A model generated the notes under the pieces. It made no database searches. It saw only the letters and a list, made by a program, of their open reading frames with translations, and was not told the DNA's origin. This document shows positions 43,368 to 54,520 of a DNA stretch of 64,000 nt, in pieces; the first letter of the stretch is position 1; every line of letters starts with the position of its first letter. A program made the translations under genes and the position numbers. Source of the DNA: Prosopocoilus inquinatus (lineage: Eukaryota; Arthropoda; Insecta; Coleoptera; Lucanidae); the NCBI GenBank assembly GCA_036172665.1, contig CM069873.1, positions 47,772,001 through 47,836,000 on the forward strand, written 5' to 3'.

Positions 43368-43619
43368 TGTTGCAAATCGTTTTTGATTGCAGTGAAAACC
43401 TCGAGCAGCCTCTCTGTACAGTTGTTTCAGCCCTGCTTGGGGCTTCGTCAGCAGAAACATAGCTCGACATTCCCACTGCAAACAAAAACGACTTGTCCAA
43501 TTTATTCGCAATTGCGATGTAAGAGTGATGAACAGATAAAACAGCGACATCTTACTATCGCTTTTTACCTGACATTGCAGTAGGATAGACAAATTGAAGC
43601 GGATTTGCTCCTAATAAGT
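43368..43619 (+). repeat. 311-bp satellite monomer (partial), unit 2
   Basis: Same as 38572-38823, displaced by 4,796 bp. Confidence 0.9.
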
Positions 43620-44495
43620 GTTTGCATGACATGTTATTTTGTTTCATTTTATTTCGCATGGCAATAATTGTAAGTAAAATAAAAACTAAATATTACACTA
43701 ATATGATTTATTTGTATGAGGCATTTATTTATTATAATTTTTAATTATGAATGGAATGATTAATCATTTTACTTAAGGTGAAGGTTGATAAATTACCATA
43801 GTTACCAAAATTTAGAAGTAAGGTTTAAACTAACGAAAGTTTACTGTCCGGCTTTCTGTTTTCCCAACTGTACCTGGCAATATAAACTCTTGAATTATGG
43901 GCAGTAATGTTTCTTTATTTCTAAAATAATTAATTTCCTTCGGTAATTAAATTTGGAGTAAAAAGAAAATTTTTAATTTATCAACTTTTGTCCGATGAAA
44001 ATTGTAAGAAAACTACTTTTTAAATTTTAACCGGACACTATAAAATTTAGAAACTGTTTTCACTCCTGACAAAGCTATCAATCAGCTACCAATCAATAGT
44101 GAAACGTTTAACGCTCTTTCTAATTTTTAGTGTCAAGCTAAGTTTAAAAAACAATTTTCTGAGAAAATTTTTACTTTAACTACTGGAATGCCGTCAAAAA
44201 GTTTATGTAAGCAGGCCCTGGTGTGGTCCGATCGTGATTGATGCAACTCTTTTTCAAATCTTGGTTAGTAATCACTTTTATATATTTAGTACCTATAGAG
44301 TGTTTTTATTTTATCCTACAACATATCCCTATGTTGCATTTTAAAATAATTACATCAAAGCTTTGTAAATCTAGGCAACTAAGGTAACATTCGTAGTTAC
44401 TTTTTATTCTCAATCTGTCTGATGACTGTCTAATGTGACAGACATTACCATGAATTTGTGAGAAATTAAGAAATTTTTAAAAATTAAATTGTCTT

Positions 44496-44625
44496 ATGCC
44501 CGATTTCTTCACCTACAGATAAATTTATCTGCCAGGTAGTATCCTGGGAAACTATTGTCGATACAATGGTTGCTAAGAATAATACCTGGCAGATAAATTT
44601 ATCAGGAGGTAAAGAAATCGGGCAT
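44496..44625. mobile_element. Small fold-back MITE, unit 2
   Basis: Same as 39700-39829. Confidence 0.85.
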
Positions 44626-44770
44626 TAATTTTATCTGTGGAGAGTTTCTAGCTGGTCATGCTTATTGTCTCATGAATATCGTCTAGGATATATTGAAATG
44701 CCTGTTTAAAAATGAATTAAACATGAATTAATCTTAAATTTGTATCGAAAGTTTCATTTCAAAATATACT

Positions 44771-45040
44771 GGACCTGAATTTGTAAATTAGCGTGAATTT
44801 CTTTATGTACTATAATCTATGTCTAAATCTAACCGTTTTGAAATATTTTACATTTTATCTAAAAACTGTCGATTATTTTATTTATTCATATTTTGTTTAT
44901 TTTTAACTTTAGAGAAAAGATTTTCGGTACAGATGTAGTTGATACTTTAACTTATTCTAAGCCACTATTAAAAGTATTTTTATCGTTACAGGGTGATCAT
45001 GGTACTAACCAAAATATCAGAAATTTCAAAATGACATAAG
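44771..45040 (+). repeat. Dispersed repeat, direct copy in unit 2
   Basis: Same as 39975-40244; the inverted copy is at 47965-48250. Confidence 0.75.
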
Positions 45041-45425
45041 TCAATTTTCTTAAATAGCATGCCCTATATTTCTATATTGTAAATTGTTCGTCTAATACAG
45101 TACTTTCGTTTTTGTCATGCATGGCTTATACCTATCTGCTACATTTTTTTAGAACTCTAGACCTGTATAAATTATTTGTTTTAAAACGAGTAACTAAGGT
45201 GGCCATGGAAAACAAACGAACCAGCTGACATTAATAATTAGTTTACCTGTTTTCCACAGCCACCTTATACAATTATAAGTTTTAAAAGAAATAACTCAAA
45301 TGGATATAAGGCTCTCGAAAAATATTGCAGATAGGTATAGAACATTCATGACAAAAACGAAAGTACTGTATTAGACGAACAATTTAGGATATAAAAATAT
45401 AGGGCATGCTATTTAAGATATTTGA
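45041..45425. mobile_element. Palindromic element, unit 2
   Basis: Same as 40245-40629. Confidence 0.88.
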
Positions 45426-46196
45426 TTGTATTGTTATTTTTCGTGGAACAATTTTTGTTTGTAATAACGCATATAAATTTTTTTAACATGAAACTCTTAC
45501 AGGTTCAGGGTCGTGACCTTTTTGTTTGTTGTTTATAACAATCTTCTGGGTTCTTTTCTAATTGTTATAAATAAAAGCTCAGTTATAATTTTGAATGAAG
45601 TTCAGAACAATTTAAAATCGTTTATTTTCTTTTATGGGTTTACTTAAGAAATTTTTGATTTTGCATCAATAAATGAAATGTATTTCTTTCTTTTAAACGG
45701 GTTATAACAAACTAAGTTCCTGCAATGGAGTTATTAATTGTTTGATGTTTATTTTTACGATACTCCTACGTTAGCTTTTCTTCAAATGTTTATTACTCGT
45801 CGTGACATTTAACGTTGAATTTGTTTGAACGATCCTTTATTAAAATTGATAAGTGATTTAAATAGTTCCCGACGTTATGTTAATATTTTTGTTCATCTTA
45901 CGGCTTTTATCCCATCTGCACTTTATTATTAATGTACATGCGCTCACTTGTTCCTAAGTTTAATTCAATAGTAACTTCGACACTATACTTCCGTTTTTAT
46001 CTGACTTTCTTCGATAATACCCGACGCGGATTGTTTGCTGGTATTTTGGTCATCTTTTTTGATAATACCCAACGCGGATTGTTTGTTGGTATTTTTCGAC
46101 TTCCTGCGAAAATCGCTCCATCCCCTTATACGTGGGCTGCTGGAAAAGTTTCTGGAAACGGTATAAAAAAACGCATATGAAATTTGGTAAACGGTA

Positions 46197-47218
46197 TCAT
46201 TGTTTTTCGAAGTATTCGCCTTTGACATCAATACACTTTTGCGTACGCTCGAACCAATTTCTAAAGCACGTTTTCCACTCTAAAGATGGTACCTCAGAAA
46301 CCAGTGTCCGGAATGTTTCAACCGCTGTTTCAGCCGACGAAAATCGTTCACCCCGCATTTTATGTTTGATGTTTGGGAACAAAAAGAAATCATTAGGTGA
46401 TAAAGCAGGTGAATATGGACAATGAGTCATTAATTCAACATTTTTGTTGGACAAAAATCAACTGTTTGACGAGCTGAGTGAGAACTGGCATTGTCATGAT
46501 GGAGAATAATTCGTCGATTTCGATTGTTTCTTCTTATTTGATCGATGACTTCCGGCAAACACATTGTAGTATACCAATCTGCATTCACGGCTTTTCGATC
46601 CTCTAAAGCCACGGTTACTACACGTTCAATTAATCCAAAGGAACAAGCAATCATTTACTTCGCAGCTCTGCATGAACGGACAACTTTTGTTGGTTTTGGT
46701 TCATTCTGAAATACCCAAACGGCAGATTGTTGTTTACTTTCTGGGTCGTACGAATAGATCCACGTTTCGTCACCAGTAACGATGTTATAAACTAAATTTG
46801 AACGACCTCGATTGAATTTCTTGAGCATTTCTTCGCACCATTTGACACGACCCTGCTTTTACGCTTCTGTTAAATTGTGTGGGATCCAACGACTGCAAAG
46901 CTTTCGTACGTTCAAATGATCATACAAAATCTGGTGTATTGCTTTCGTGTCAATGCGTAAGGATGTTTGAATCTCACGGTATGTCACATGTCGATCTCGC
47001 TCAAGCATTTCACGCACAGCATCTACATTAGTGGCAACAACAGATGTTGATGGACGACCTTCACGAAATTCGTCACTGAGAGAGGTACGTCCACGCTGGA
47101 ATTCGGCAAACCAATTATAAACATTGCTATTTGATGGTGCCTCATCTCCAAAAGCCAAATGAAGCCGATCGAGGCATTGTTTCGGCGTTAGACCATATTT
47201 GAAATCGTAAAAAATCAT
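46197..47218 (-). pseudogene. mariner transposase, inactivated, unit 2
   Basis: Same domains, stops and frameshift as the copy at 41401-42422: first Asp in GDETW, second in HHDNAS, third in SPNDFF, with stops after NLTEA and before MIACS. No difference from unit 1 was seen in the translated blocks. Confidence 0.92.
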
Positions 47219-47964
47219 GGTACGAAAATTTTCACGCGAGATTTCCTTGTTTACACAAAATTACTTTTTTTCAAATGTTGTAAAAACAAAACTAGTTCAC
47301 TTGGATAGGAACTGTCAATAGAATTATAGGCGAAAAACGTCAAATTTTTGAATATGACAGTTGATAAACGCTAACAATTCTAGACCTGACTATCCTTACA
47401 GCGCGTCATTCCTAATTTCTAGTAAACACTTTTTTGCTTAAAGAGTTTTATTGCTTTTCATAAAAAAAAGTACTTCCTTACTACTGTTGCTGCCGACTTA
47501 TGTAATGTTTTAAATGAATTCCCTTTACAGATACCAAACAATAATCTCCGTGCATATTTTGTTTTGTTACCACGAATGTGTTTCTTGTTGTCGTGATGCT
47601 TGAAGACTTCTTGGCCGAAAATGACCATTTTGGCTTACAATGTGTTCACCTTTTGCTAGGCTTAAGAGATGCCTTCATATCAGCAAAGTCCTGAAGTCCT
47701 TTATTATATCGTAGAAGCTTCAAGACTGACTTTAAGTTGCAGTTCAATGTGTTTTGTCGTAACCCATATCATTTAATTCATGTAACAAAATTTGTGTTTT
47801 TGTGTAAGCATTATTTGAGGCGAAATACCTTGGAATTACAATTCTCCCTTGATACACGAAAATTAAACTGACTTTAAACAAAATTCTGATGCGAAATCAT
47901 AATAATACATCCCAAAAATGTAAATAAAACTTATTTAACATAATCAAAATTAAACCTTCAACTA

Positions 47965-48250
47965 AAATAACACAGCAATATGTCATTTTGAAATTTCCAA
48001 TATTTTGCTTAGCTCCTGTAACTATAAAAATACATTTAATAATGGCTTAAAATAAGCTAAAGTACCAGCTACATTTGTGTCGAAAATCTTTTTTCTAAAG
48101 TTAAAAATAAATAAAATATGAATAAATAAAATAATGGCTGCAAGCGACAGTTTTTAGATAAAATGTTAAATATCTTCAGAACGGACAGAATTAGACATAG
48201 ATTATGGTATATAAAAAATGTGTAGAATTTTATGGGAAATTCAAATTTGA
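47965..48250 (-). repeat. Dispersed repeat, inverted copy
   Basis: The reverse complement of this stretch aligns with 39975-40244 and 44771-45040, with many substitutions. It starts about 13 bp after the end of unit 2. Confidence 0.75.
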
Positions 48251-48434
48251 TATAATATATAGGATGTACCATTTGAAGTAAACAAGTTGTATTCAGTACC
48301 GCTGTTTAGATTCACCCTGTATAGGTAAAAATAATTTTATGTCGTAGACCTTTAAATTTTAAAATAAAAATGTCTTGAAACTTTTTTTATATCTGCAGTA
48401 GTTATCGAGATATAGCCCGAGAACGCACTGTTGG

Positions 48435-48645
48435 GACAGCTGTATATTTCTTGCTAGCGAGAAATTCCAAATCGTGAGCCATAACTTATTAGAATTATAA
48501 GTAAAAAGTTGTTTTAATCTTGAATCGGACAGAATTGTGATAGAAAAATAAAAAAAAAATTAAAAAGAACTTTTTACTCATAATTACTCATAATTCTAAT
48601 ACGTTTTTGCTCACGATTTGAAATTTCCCATAAGCACTGTATAAC
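48435..48645. mobile_element. Fold-back MITE-like element (about 210 bp)
   Basis: CAGCTGTATATTTCTTGCTA and AATTCCAAATCGTGAGC at the left pair with GCTCACGATTTGAAATTTCC and GCACTGTATA at the right. Arms are about 75 bp with mismatches. Confidence 0.65.
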
Positions 48646-49299
48646 TAAAAAATTTAAATAACTATTGGGTCTTATTAAGTGTGCTCCTTCGTATTGCCTA
48701 ATAAAAAAATAAATAAATAAATTTGAAACATCTGGATTGTTAACAAATTTTTGGCAATTGGATAATCTTGTATTTATTTTTTTTGTATGGTTCCAATTTT
48801 TTTACTCCACGATGATATGTGTTGTAAAACTTCCTGGCTTGTAGTGTTAGATTAGCTGCTCTTGTAACATTTGCTTGCTGTAAAAGTGCACGTCTGCAAA
48901 CGCCTAAATCATCACCAGAAGAAATATAAAAATTTATTTAACACAAGAGGCACTGTTAATGTTCAAATTATTCATTTTTATGTTATAGATTCTTTTCATT
49001 TTGATTACAGGCTGCGTTGGGATTTTTTGAAATACAATTAAATAGTGAAAATAGTAGTTACATTTACGTTTTGGAGTTACAGTAACTTTTATTCTACGTT
49101 TTGCTACTGAGTTTAGTTCAATTTAGCTCCCTAGCTGAAATTTCTAGAATACTGATGACTGCATCCACGTATCTGTTTCTTTTTCTGGAGGCTCTGATGT
49201 ACTTTTTGTAGCAGTTTCATCAAATTTTTGCATAATTGTGAACTGTACATATTTTTTATTTGAGGGTTTTGGTGATTCATCAGAATTTTCAGAATTTCC
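48646..49299. other. No gene recognised
   Basis: AT-rich; short frames at 49131-49421 mostly read satellite DNA. No supported feature. Confidence 0.45.
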
Positions 49300-49888
49300 T
49301 CAATTTCCACTGCAGACCAAAAACGACTTACGTTTCTGCTGAAGAAGCCCCAACAAGCAGGGCTGAAACAGCTGTCCAGAGGCTGCTCGAGGTTCTCACT
49401 GCAATCAAAAACGATTTGCACAAAATTTTTCTAAAATCTTTCATTATGCTTTGACAGCAAGCATGGCCGCTTTGCATGGGGGACTCATTAGGAGCAAATC
49501 CCGCTTCAATTTGTCTATCCTACTGCAATGTTAGGTCAAAAAGCGATAGTCAGATGTCGCTATTTTATATGTTCATCATTCTTACATCGCATTTGCGAAT
49601 AAATTGGGCAAGTCGTTTTTGGTCTGCAGTGGGAATGTCGAGCTACGTTTGTGCTGAAGAAGCCCCAAGCAGGGCTGAAACAGCTGTCCAGAGGCTGCTC
49701 GAGGTCTCACTGCAATCAAAAACGATTTGCACAAATTTTTTCTAAAATCTTTCAATATGCTTTGACAGCAAGCATGGCCGCCTTGCATGGGGGACTCATT
49801 AGGAGCAAATCCCGCTTCAATTTGTCTATCCTACTGCAATGTTAGGTCAAAAAGCGATAGTAAGATGTCGCTATTTTATATGTTCTAC
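49300..49888 (-). repeat. 311-bp satellite, about 1.9 tandem monomers (reverse sense)
   Basis: GCAATCAAAAACGATTTGCA recurs at 49401 and 49712 (period 311). Monomers read GGGAATGTCGAGCTACGT, GGCTGCTCGAGGT, GGTCAAAAAGCGATAG, the reverse sense of the 15.3-kb array. The first monomer lacks about 15 bp around GTCGAGC. Confidence 0.92.
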
Positions 49889-52800
49889 AAATTTACAGAT
49901 ACTACAGTTAGTTAAAAACACCCTGTGTGGCCAGCTCTTTCGTCATTAGGCAGGTTTTAGTTCTGGTACCTACATGATTGTTGGTAGCGATATTATTTGT
50001 TAAAATACTCCAGACATGTCAAATTTTCGCATCATATCCGTATTACTGCGATGGAAAACTTTTTGGTGTTTTTCTGAAAATTTTTGACATCTAAAATAGC
50101 TAGACTCTTACACCATCAGAAATAGAAAGAAATTTCCCATCAAAATCCATTATTAGAAATGTACCATATAATTTAAAAAAATCGAAGGAGGCGTGACCGC
50201 TCGAAAACAATTGCAACAATTGCAATTTGCTAATTTAACAAAGTTATAATCCTTAACATGTCAAACAATTTTTCTTAACGTTTTTTGCCCTATCTCTATT
50301 GATAAGGAAGTTATTACAGAAATGGAGATATATGGCTCACCCGATATACGTGTCCCAATAGAATTTAATTTAGAATAGAAAATCGTAATAATACACAGAG
50401 TGTTCCGTTTAAAAAAACTTAGTTTAGTTTATATCTCGTTCACCCGACAATCAATTGTTTTTCTTTGATCACACAGATAAACTTTGAATTAGTCTCTATA
50501 AGCTTTGCATTAAACATTTTTTTCTGAAATGAAAAATAAAAGAGTTAAAGGTAATAGGAATTCTCGCGTAGTCACTCTGTACGTAATTAGGTTGTTGTAT
50601 AGCTAACATTATTATTATTACTAATAAGCAGCAAATGTTGTTTTTCCGAAATCACTGGACCAATGAATCATTTATAACAACTGTGTAGAAAATACTGGTA
50701 ACATTAATTATTCCTTTAAAACACTATGCTATAATTAAAAACAATTGAATTAAGCATAGGATACATTACACAATTGTCTCTAAAATTCCAAAATGAAGAA
50801 ATATTCCTATTAATTTTTTTAACTTTCAACTACTTCCGCTTTAATCGGGTATGATACACACCGTATCATATTCTGAAATAATTTATTAGAATGCCTGTAT
50901 TACTTTAACCAAATGTTATTTTTTAAGACTATAAATTACAATTAGACATGCCGAAATTAAAAGTTAAAATTATGTTAAAAGAATCTTGGATATGAATCAA
51001 AAGCCTTAACGTATGTGCAACCGTCTATGATTTCTTTTTCAATTAAAATTTGGATTGCAAACCAACGATGAAGCCACGATAAAAATAAATGGTAATTACG
51101 AAAAACGATCATAAATACGTACAAAACATTTATATATCAATATGTACTGGCATCATTTATTGTAATGTGTGTCTGCACTCGGAAGATACAAACAAATATT
51201 ACATTCAAGTTTTCACTCGCTCATATCGCATCACAAATTACTTACGTCCAAAATGCAATTAAAATATAATTATAACTCATTTTTTCTTGCTCCAAATTTA
51301 TTTTTTCTATACGCGTGTATAATTAAAAAGCAATTTTCTGTTATAATTATACTATTAAGTGAGTTTTCAATATGTTACTTTGATTTTAATTAAATTTCTT
51401 CATAATACTGCCGCTTTCATTAAAAATAAATCATATTAATGTATTGTTAATTTAATTGTGAATGGTATTAATATATCAATAAACAACGTTAGTTAATTCG
51501 GAATGACGTTAATATGTTAATAAACAATGTTAATTAAATTCTCATAATGCTTAAATGATTTCAACATCTTATATGTATGATTATAGTAATGAGTAATATA
51601 CTTCTTCGCACACATTAAAAAATTCTGATTATTTGATGTTCTACTGTGTCATTTACCTATTACTTCCAGTCTAGAAAAATCTAGTGACCAAAAATTTTAT
51701 CAAAATAAGACAAAAACTTGCTTCAGCTGAATTCATATGATCAGATAATGGGCATTATATTTCGGTTCCGACAATTTTTTGTTTTACTTATTGACTGCTC
51801 CGTTAAGCACGGGGTGTTCGAAGCTACCTCCGAACTACGTTATTGTTGGGGCTTATGAAGTCGTAGAAATTAGCAGAAATTCATAAGTGTCACCGCAATC
51901 AAAATGGTAAGTTTACATTTGGAAAAACCATCGATAGTATCACAATTCTGATATAGGTTACCATAAAAAAGAAATTGTCGTTAAATGTGCCCATTCAAAA
52001 TCCTAAATTGACCTGTGCCACAGTGCGTCGAACTATGGACAAAAATCGAAAATGCAATATTTTTTTTAAGGGACAAAAAGGCTTCAGTACTCACCAATTA
52101 ATATCTAAAAAGTAAATAAAATCCCTATTTCTTTGATTTCTCTATTTTTTATAATTATTTATGACTTAGATTTTGAAAGTTCAAGGACCGTTTGCCATAG
52201 GGACTTCTACAATTCTATGAATGTTATCTTACATAATCAACTGAAAAAAAAAATCTAAATAATTTTGACTATTAATCCTAACAGTGGAGTCTTCTAGTAC
52301 AGATATGAATAATTTCAAATTAATTTGTGAGCATATTTTAACATTAAAACTGCAAATAAAAATTATCTTATTTCAAGAATTAAAAGTAAAGTTTAATCGA
52401 ATATTACAAAAATACGTAAAGAAACGTATCGAATATTTTTTTAAATCTGATTCCTTCATAAACGCGTTTTACGAAAACAAGAAATTTTTCTGCTACTACC
52501 TGCTAATATGCTGGTAAATCAACGAAGAATTTGTTTTAGCAACGTTTCCCATATCACCAATAGACAAATTTTTGACAAATGAATTTCCTATCAAGGAAAC
52601 ATCAAAATCAATACAATCAAACGTAAAAGACACATTTTAAAACATTTAAATATATCAAACTGTCTGGATAGTGTAAACGGAGAATTAGTTCAAGCTTGTT
52701 CTTTTACGTGAAGTGTAGTAGATTTTGGATGCAATGTTCTCGAAATCGAATTTTATTCACAATGCGTTACCATATTTTCTTAGAAAGGCAATTTAATATA

Positions 52801-53280
52801 GCATAAAGTTTGTTTAGTTTGGTGAAGAAAGACCTACGGAGCTTCCTACATCGAGTGGAGGCGAAGAACCATCTTTCAAGAAAATAAACAAAAAGGAAAG
52901 GGCATAATTACGTTTCTCTATTAAATCTCGAGGAAATATTGCCATTAATGAGTGATCCGAGAACATAAGTTCACTACTAAAACTGCTTACAGCTGAAATG
53001 AACTATAGGTATACATAATTACTATTAAAAAAAACTTCAAAATATAATTTTTATCTAATGAAAATTTAACATTATTAGTCCTTAATTTATTTTCGACATC
53101 TAATAGATATCCAACGCTAATGATTTGTTAATGAAAATGTTAGCCTCTAGTGTTACTTATTTTTTTTAATTCGACAAAATACGATTGAATATTAAAAAAC
53201 GTAAGGCACGTGAGTAGTATAGCTAGCGGGATCCTGGATCAATCTGACCTTGAAAAAAATTGCGGATGGCATGTGTCCAT
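49889..53280. other. Long stretch without a recognised gene
   Basis: Mostly AT-rich. GAGTGTTCCGTTTAAA near 50398 recalls GGGTGTTCCATTTAAA of the palindrome at 17.2-18.2 kb, so 50.2-50.6 kb may be an old relative. At 52284-52517 a 77-codon plus-strand frame is Lys/Phe-rich with no recognised family. At about 52822-52910 the plus strand reads GEERPTELPTSSGGEEPSFK before a stop, possibly coding debris. Confidence 0.4.
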
Positions 53281-53480
53281 CCGAAGTGACCATCGTTGAA
53301 GATCATCCCCTAAGTTAGGGGAGTGGTTTAAGAGGTGAAGAAGTTACCCCTTTAGTTCTTGAGCCGAAGAGGCCGTTGCAGAAAAATCTTTAGTTCTTGC
53401 AGCTCTGAAGAATGTTGGCAATGACGTCATAATACCAGAAGAGGTCGTTGAGAAAAAAAATAAGTCTAACCCCCGTTTAG
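53281..53480. repeat. Diverged TTTAGTTCTTGA-GAAGAGG repeats
   Basis: TTTAGTTCTTGAGCCGAAGA, TTTAGTTCTTGCAGCTCTGA and TTTAGTTCTTGAAGAAGG recur at about 53350, 53390 and 53477 with GTTG words between. A hairpin GGATGGCATGTGTCCATCC is at 53263-53281. Nature unknown. Confidence 0.45.
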
Positions 53481-53599
53481 TTCTTGAAGAAGGGTTGTAA
53501 TTTTATCCGGCGTGTTCGTTCAGTATAACGAGTCAATGAACTTTGAAAAATGTGCAGATTCAGCAAAACTAGTCCAAAGCTTCTTTTATCGAACCCACT

Positions 53600-53601
<2 letters not shown>

Positions 53602-53647
<46 letters not shown>

Positions 53648-53652
53648 CGCGT
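53602..53652. repeat. (TG)n-(CG)n microsatellite
   Basis: About 18 TG units pass directly into about six GC units. The alternating purine-pyrimidine tract could form Z-DNA. Confidence 0.95.
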
Positions 53653-54520
53653 TTGTCAAAGTGCAAGCTTGCTTAAATTCTTTTAATGAAATTTTCTACA
53701 TTTATTTCTGTAAATATTACAAGAAAATATTTTTAAGGACGCTTTTTTCCATCAAAGAACTTATGAAAATAAATTACGTGTACTCTTTGTAATTGCCGTT
53801 TATGTATTTTTATGAAACTGCAAAACGTTGTGCAATTAAATAAAACGTAAATATCAATGATTTATATACTAAATTAAAAAATCTTTAAATTTCGAAATAA
53901 AAGAGTAAAACACGGTTCGCTTGCTATTTTGTAATAATAATATGTTCGTTTCTTTGCATAAGAAATATTGCTTGTAATTAAGATTCGTGAGTGTGGTATT
54001 TCAGAATCAATGTCAGCAAAATTCTTTCTTCTTCGAGCAATGACTGAACGACGTTGTAATTTTACCTTAGGACAGGTCAGGAGAGAAAATGATAAAACTT
54101 TTCGCTGTAAATAAACTGTTTATTTATTTATTTCTTTAAATAAAAAGCTAAATATACATTTTTACATATTCTACTACAGAAATGATTGTCATGTATTTTT
54201 AAATACACCAGACAACACCAGGCATCTTATGTTAAATAATTAAAATAGTTTCGGAGAGCAAAAAAAAAAAAACGTTGCCACCTCGAATTGTCTACGATAG
54301 TTTGGTCACTTAACCGATTAATTGTGCGTTACGGTCACCGCACACTATCATGTAATCGTCGTCGGATTGGTTAAAATGTAGCACGATATTCTTCATCGAT
54401 GATATCTGCTCCAACGTCCGTAAAATTGTTTCAATGCAGTCTTGGTGCTATACAGGGAGTTGAATTTTTTTATCTCAACATTGATAATTTCTTTGTCTCT
54501 TGCTGGGTCTATGTAATTAC
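53653..54520. other. No gene recognised
   Basis: AT-rich sequence between the microsatellite and the Polinton polymerase. No Polinton terminal repeat, capsid or protease gene could be found here. Confidence 0.45.

Larger units (their letters stand above)
43164..47952 (+). repeat. 4.8-kb tandem duplication, unit 2
   Basis: Direct, essentially identical repeat of 38370-43163, ending at AATCAAAATTA near 47951, after which the two copies diverge. It is either a very recent duplication or an assembly artefact. Confidence 0.95.

Noticed and set aside
38370..47952. Long LTRs of one big element flanking unique DNA
   Set aside because: The copies are directly adjacent, lack TG...CA ends, primer site or polypurine tract, and contain unrelated nested elements; a tandem duplication fits better.
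53477..53659. Thr-His repeat protein
   Set aside because: Translation of the TG microsatellite.
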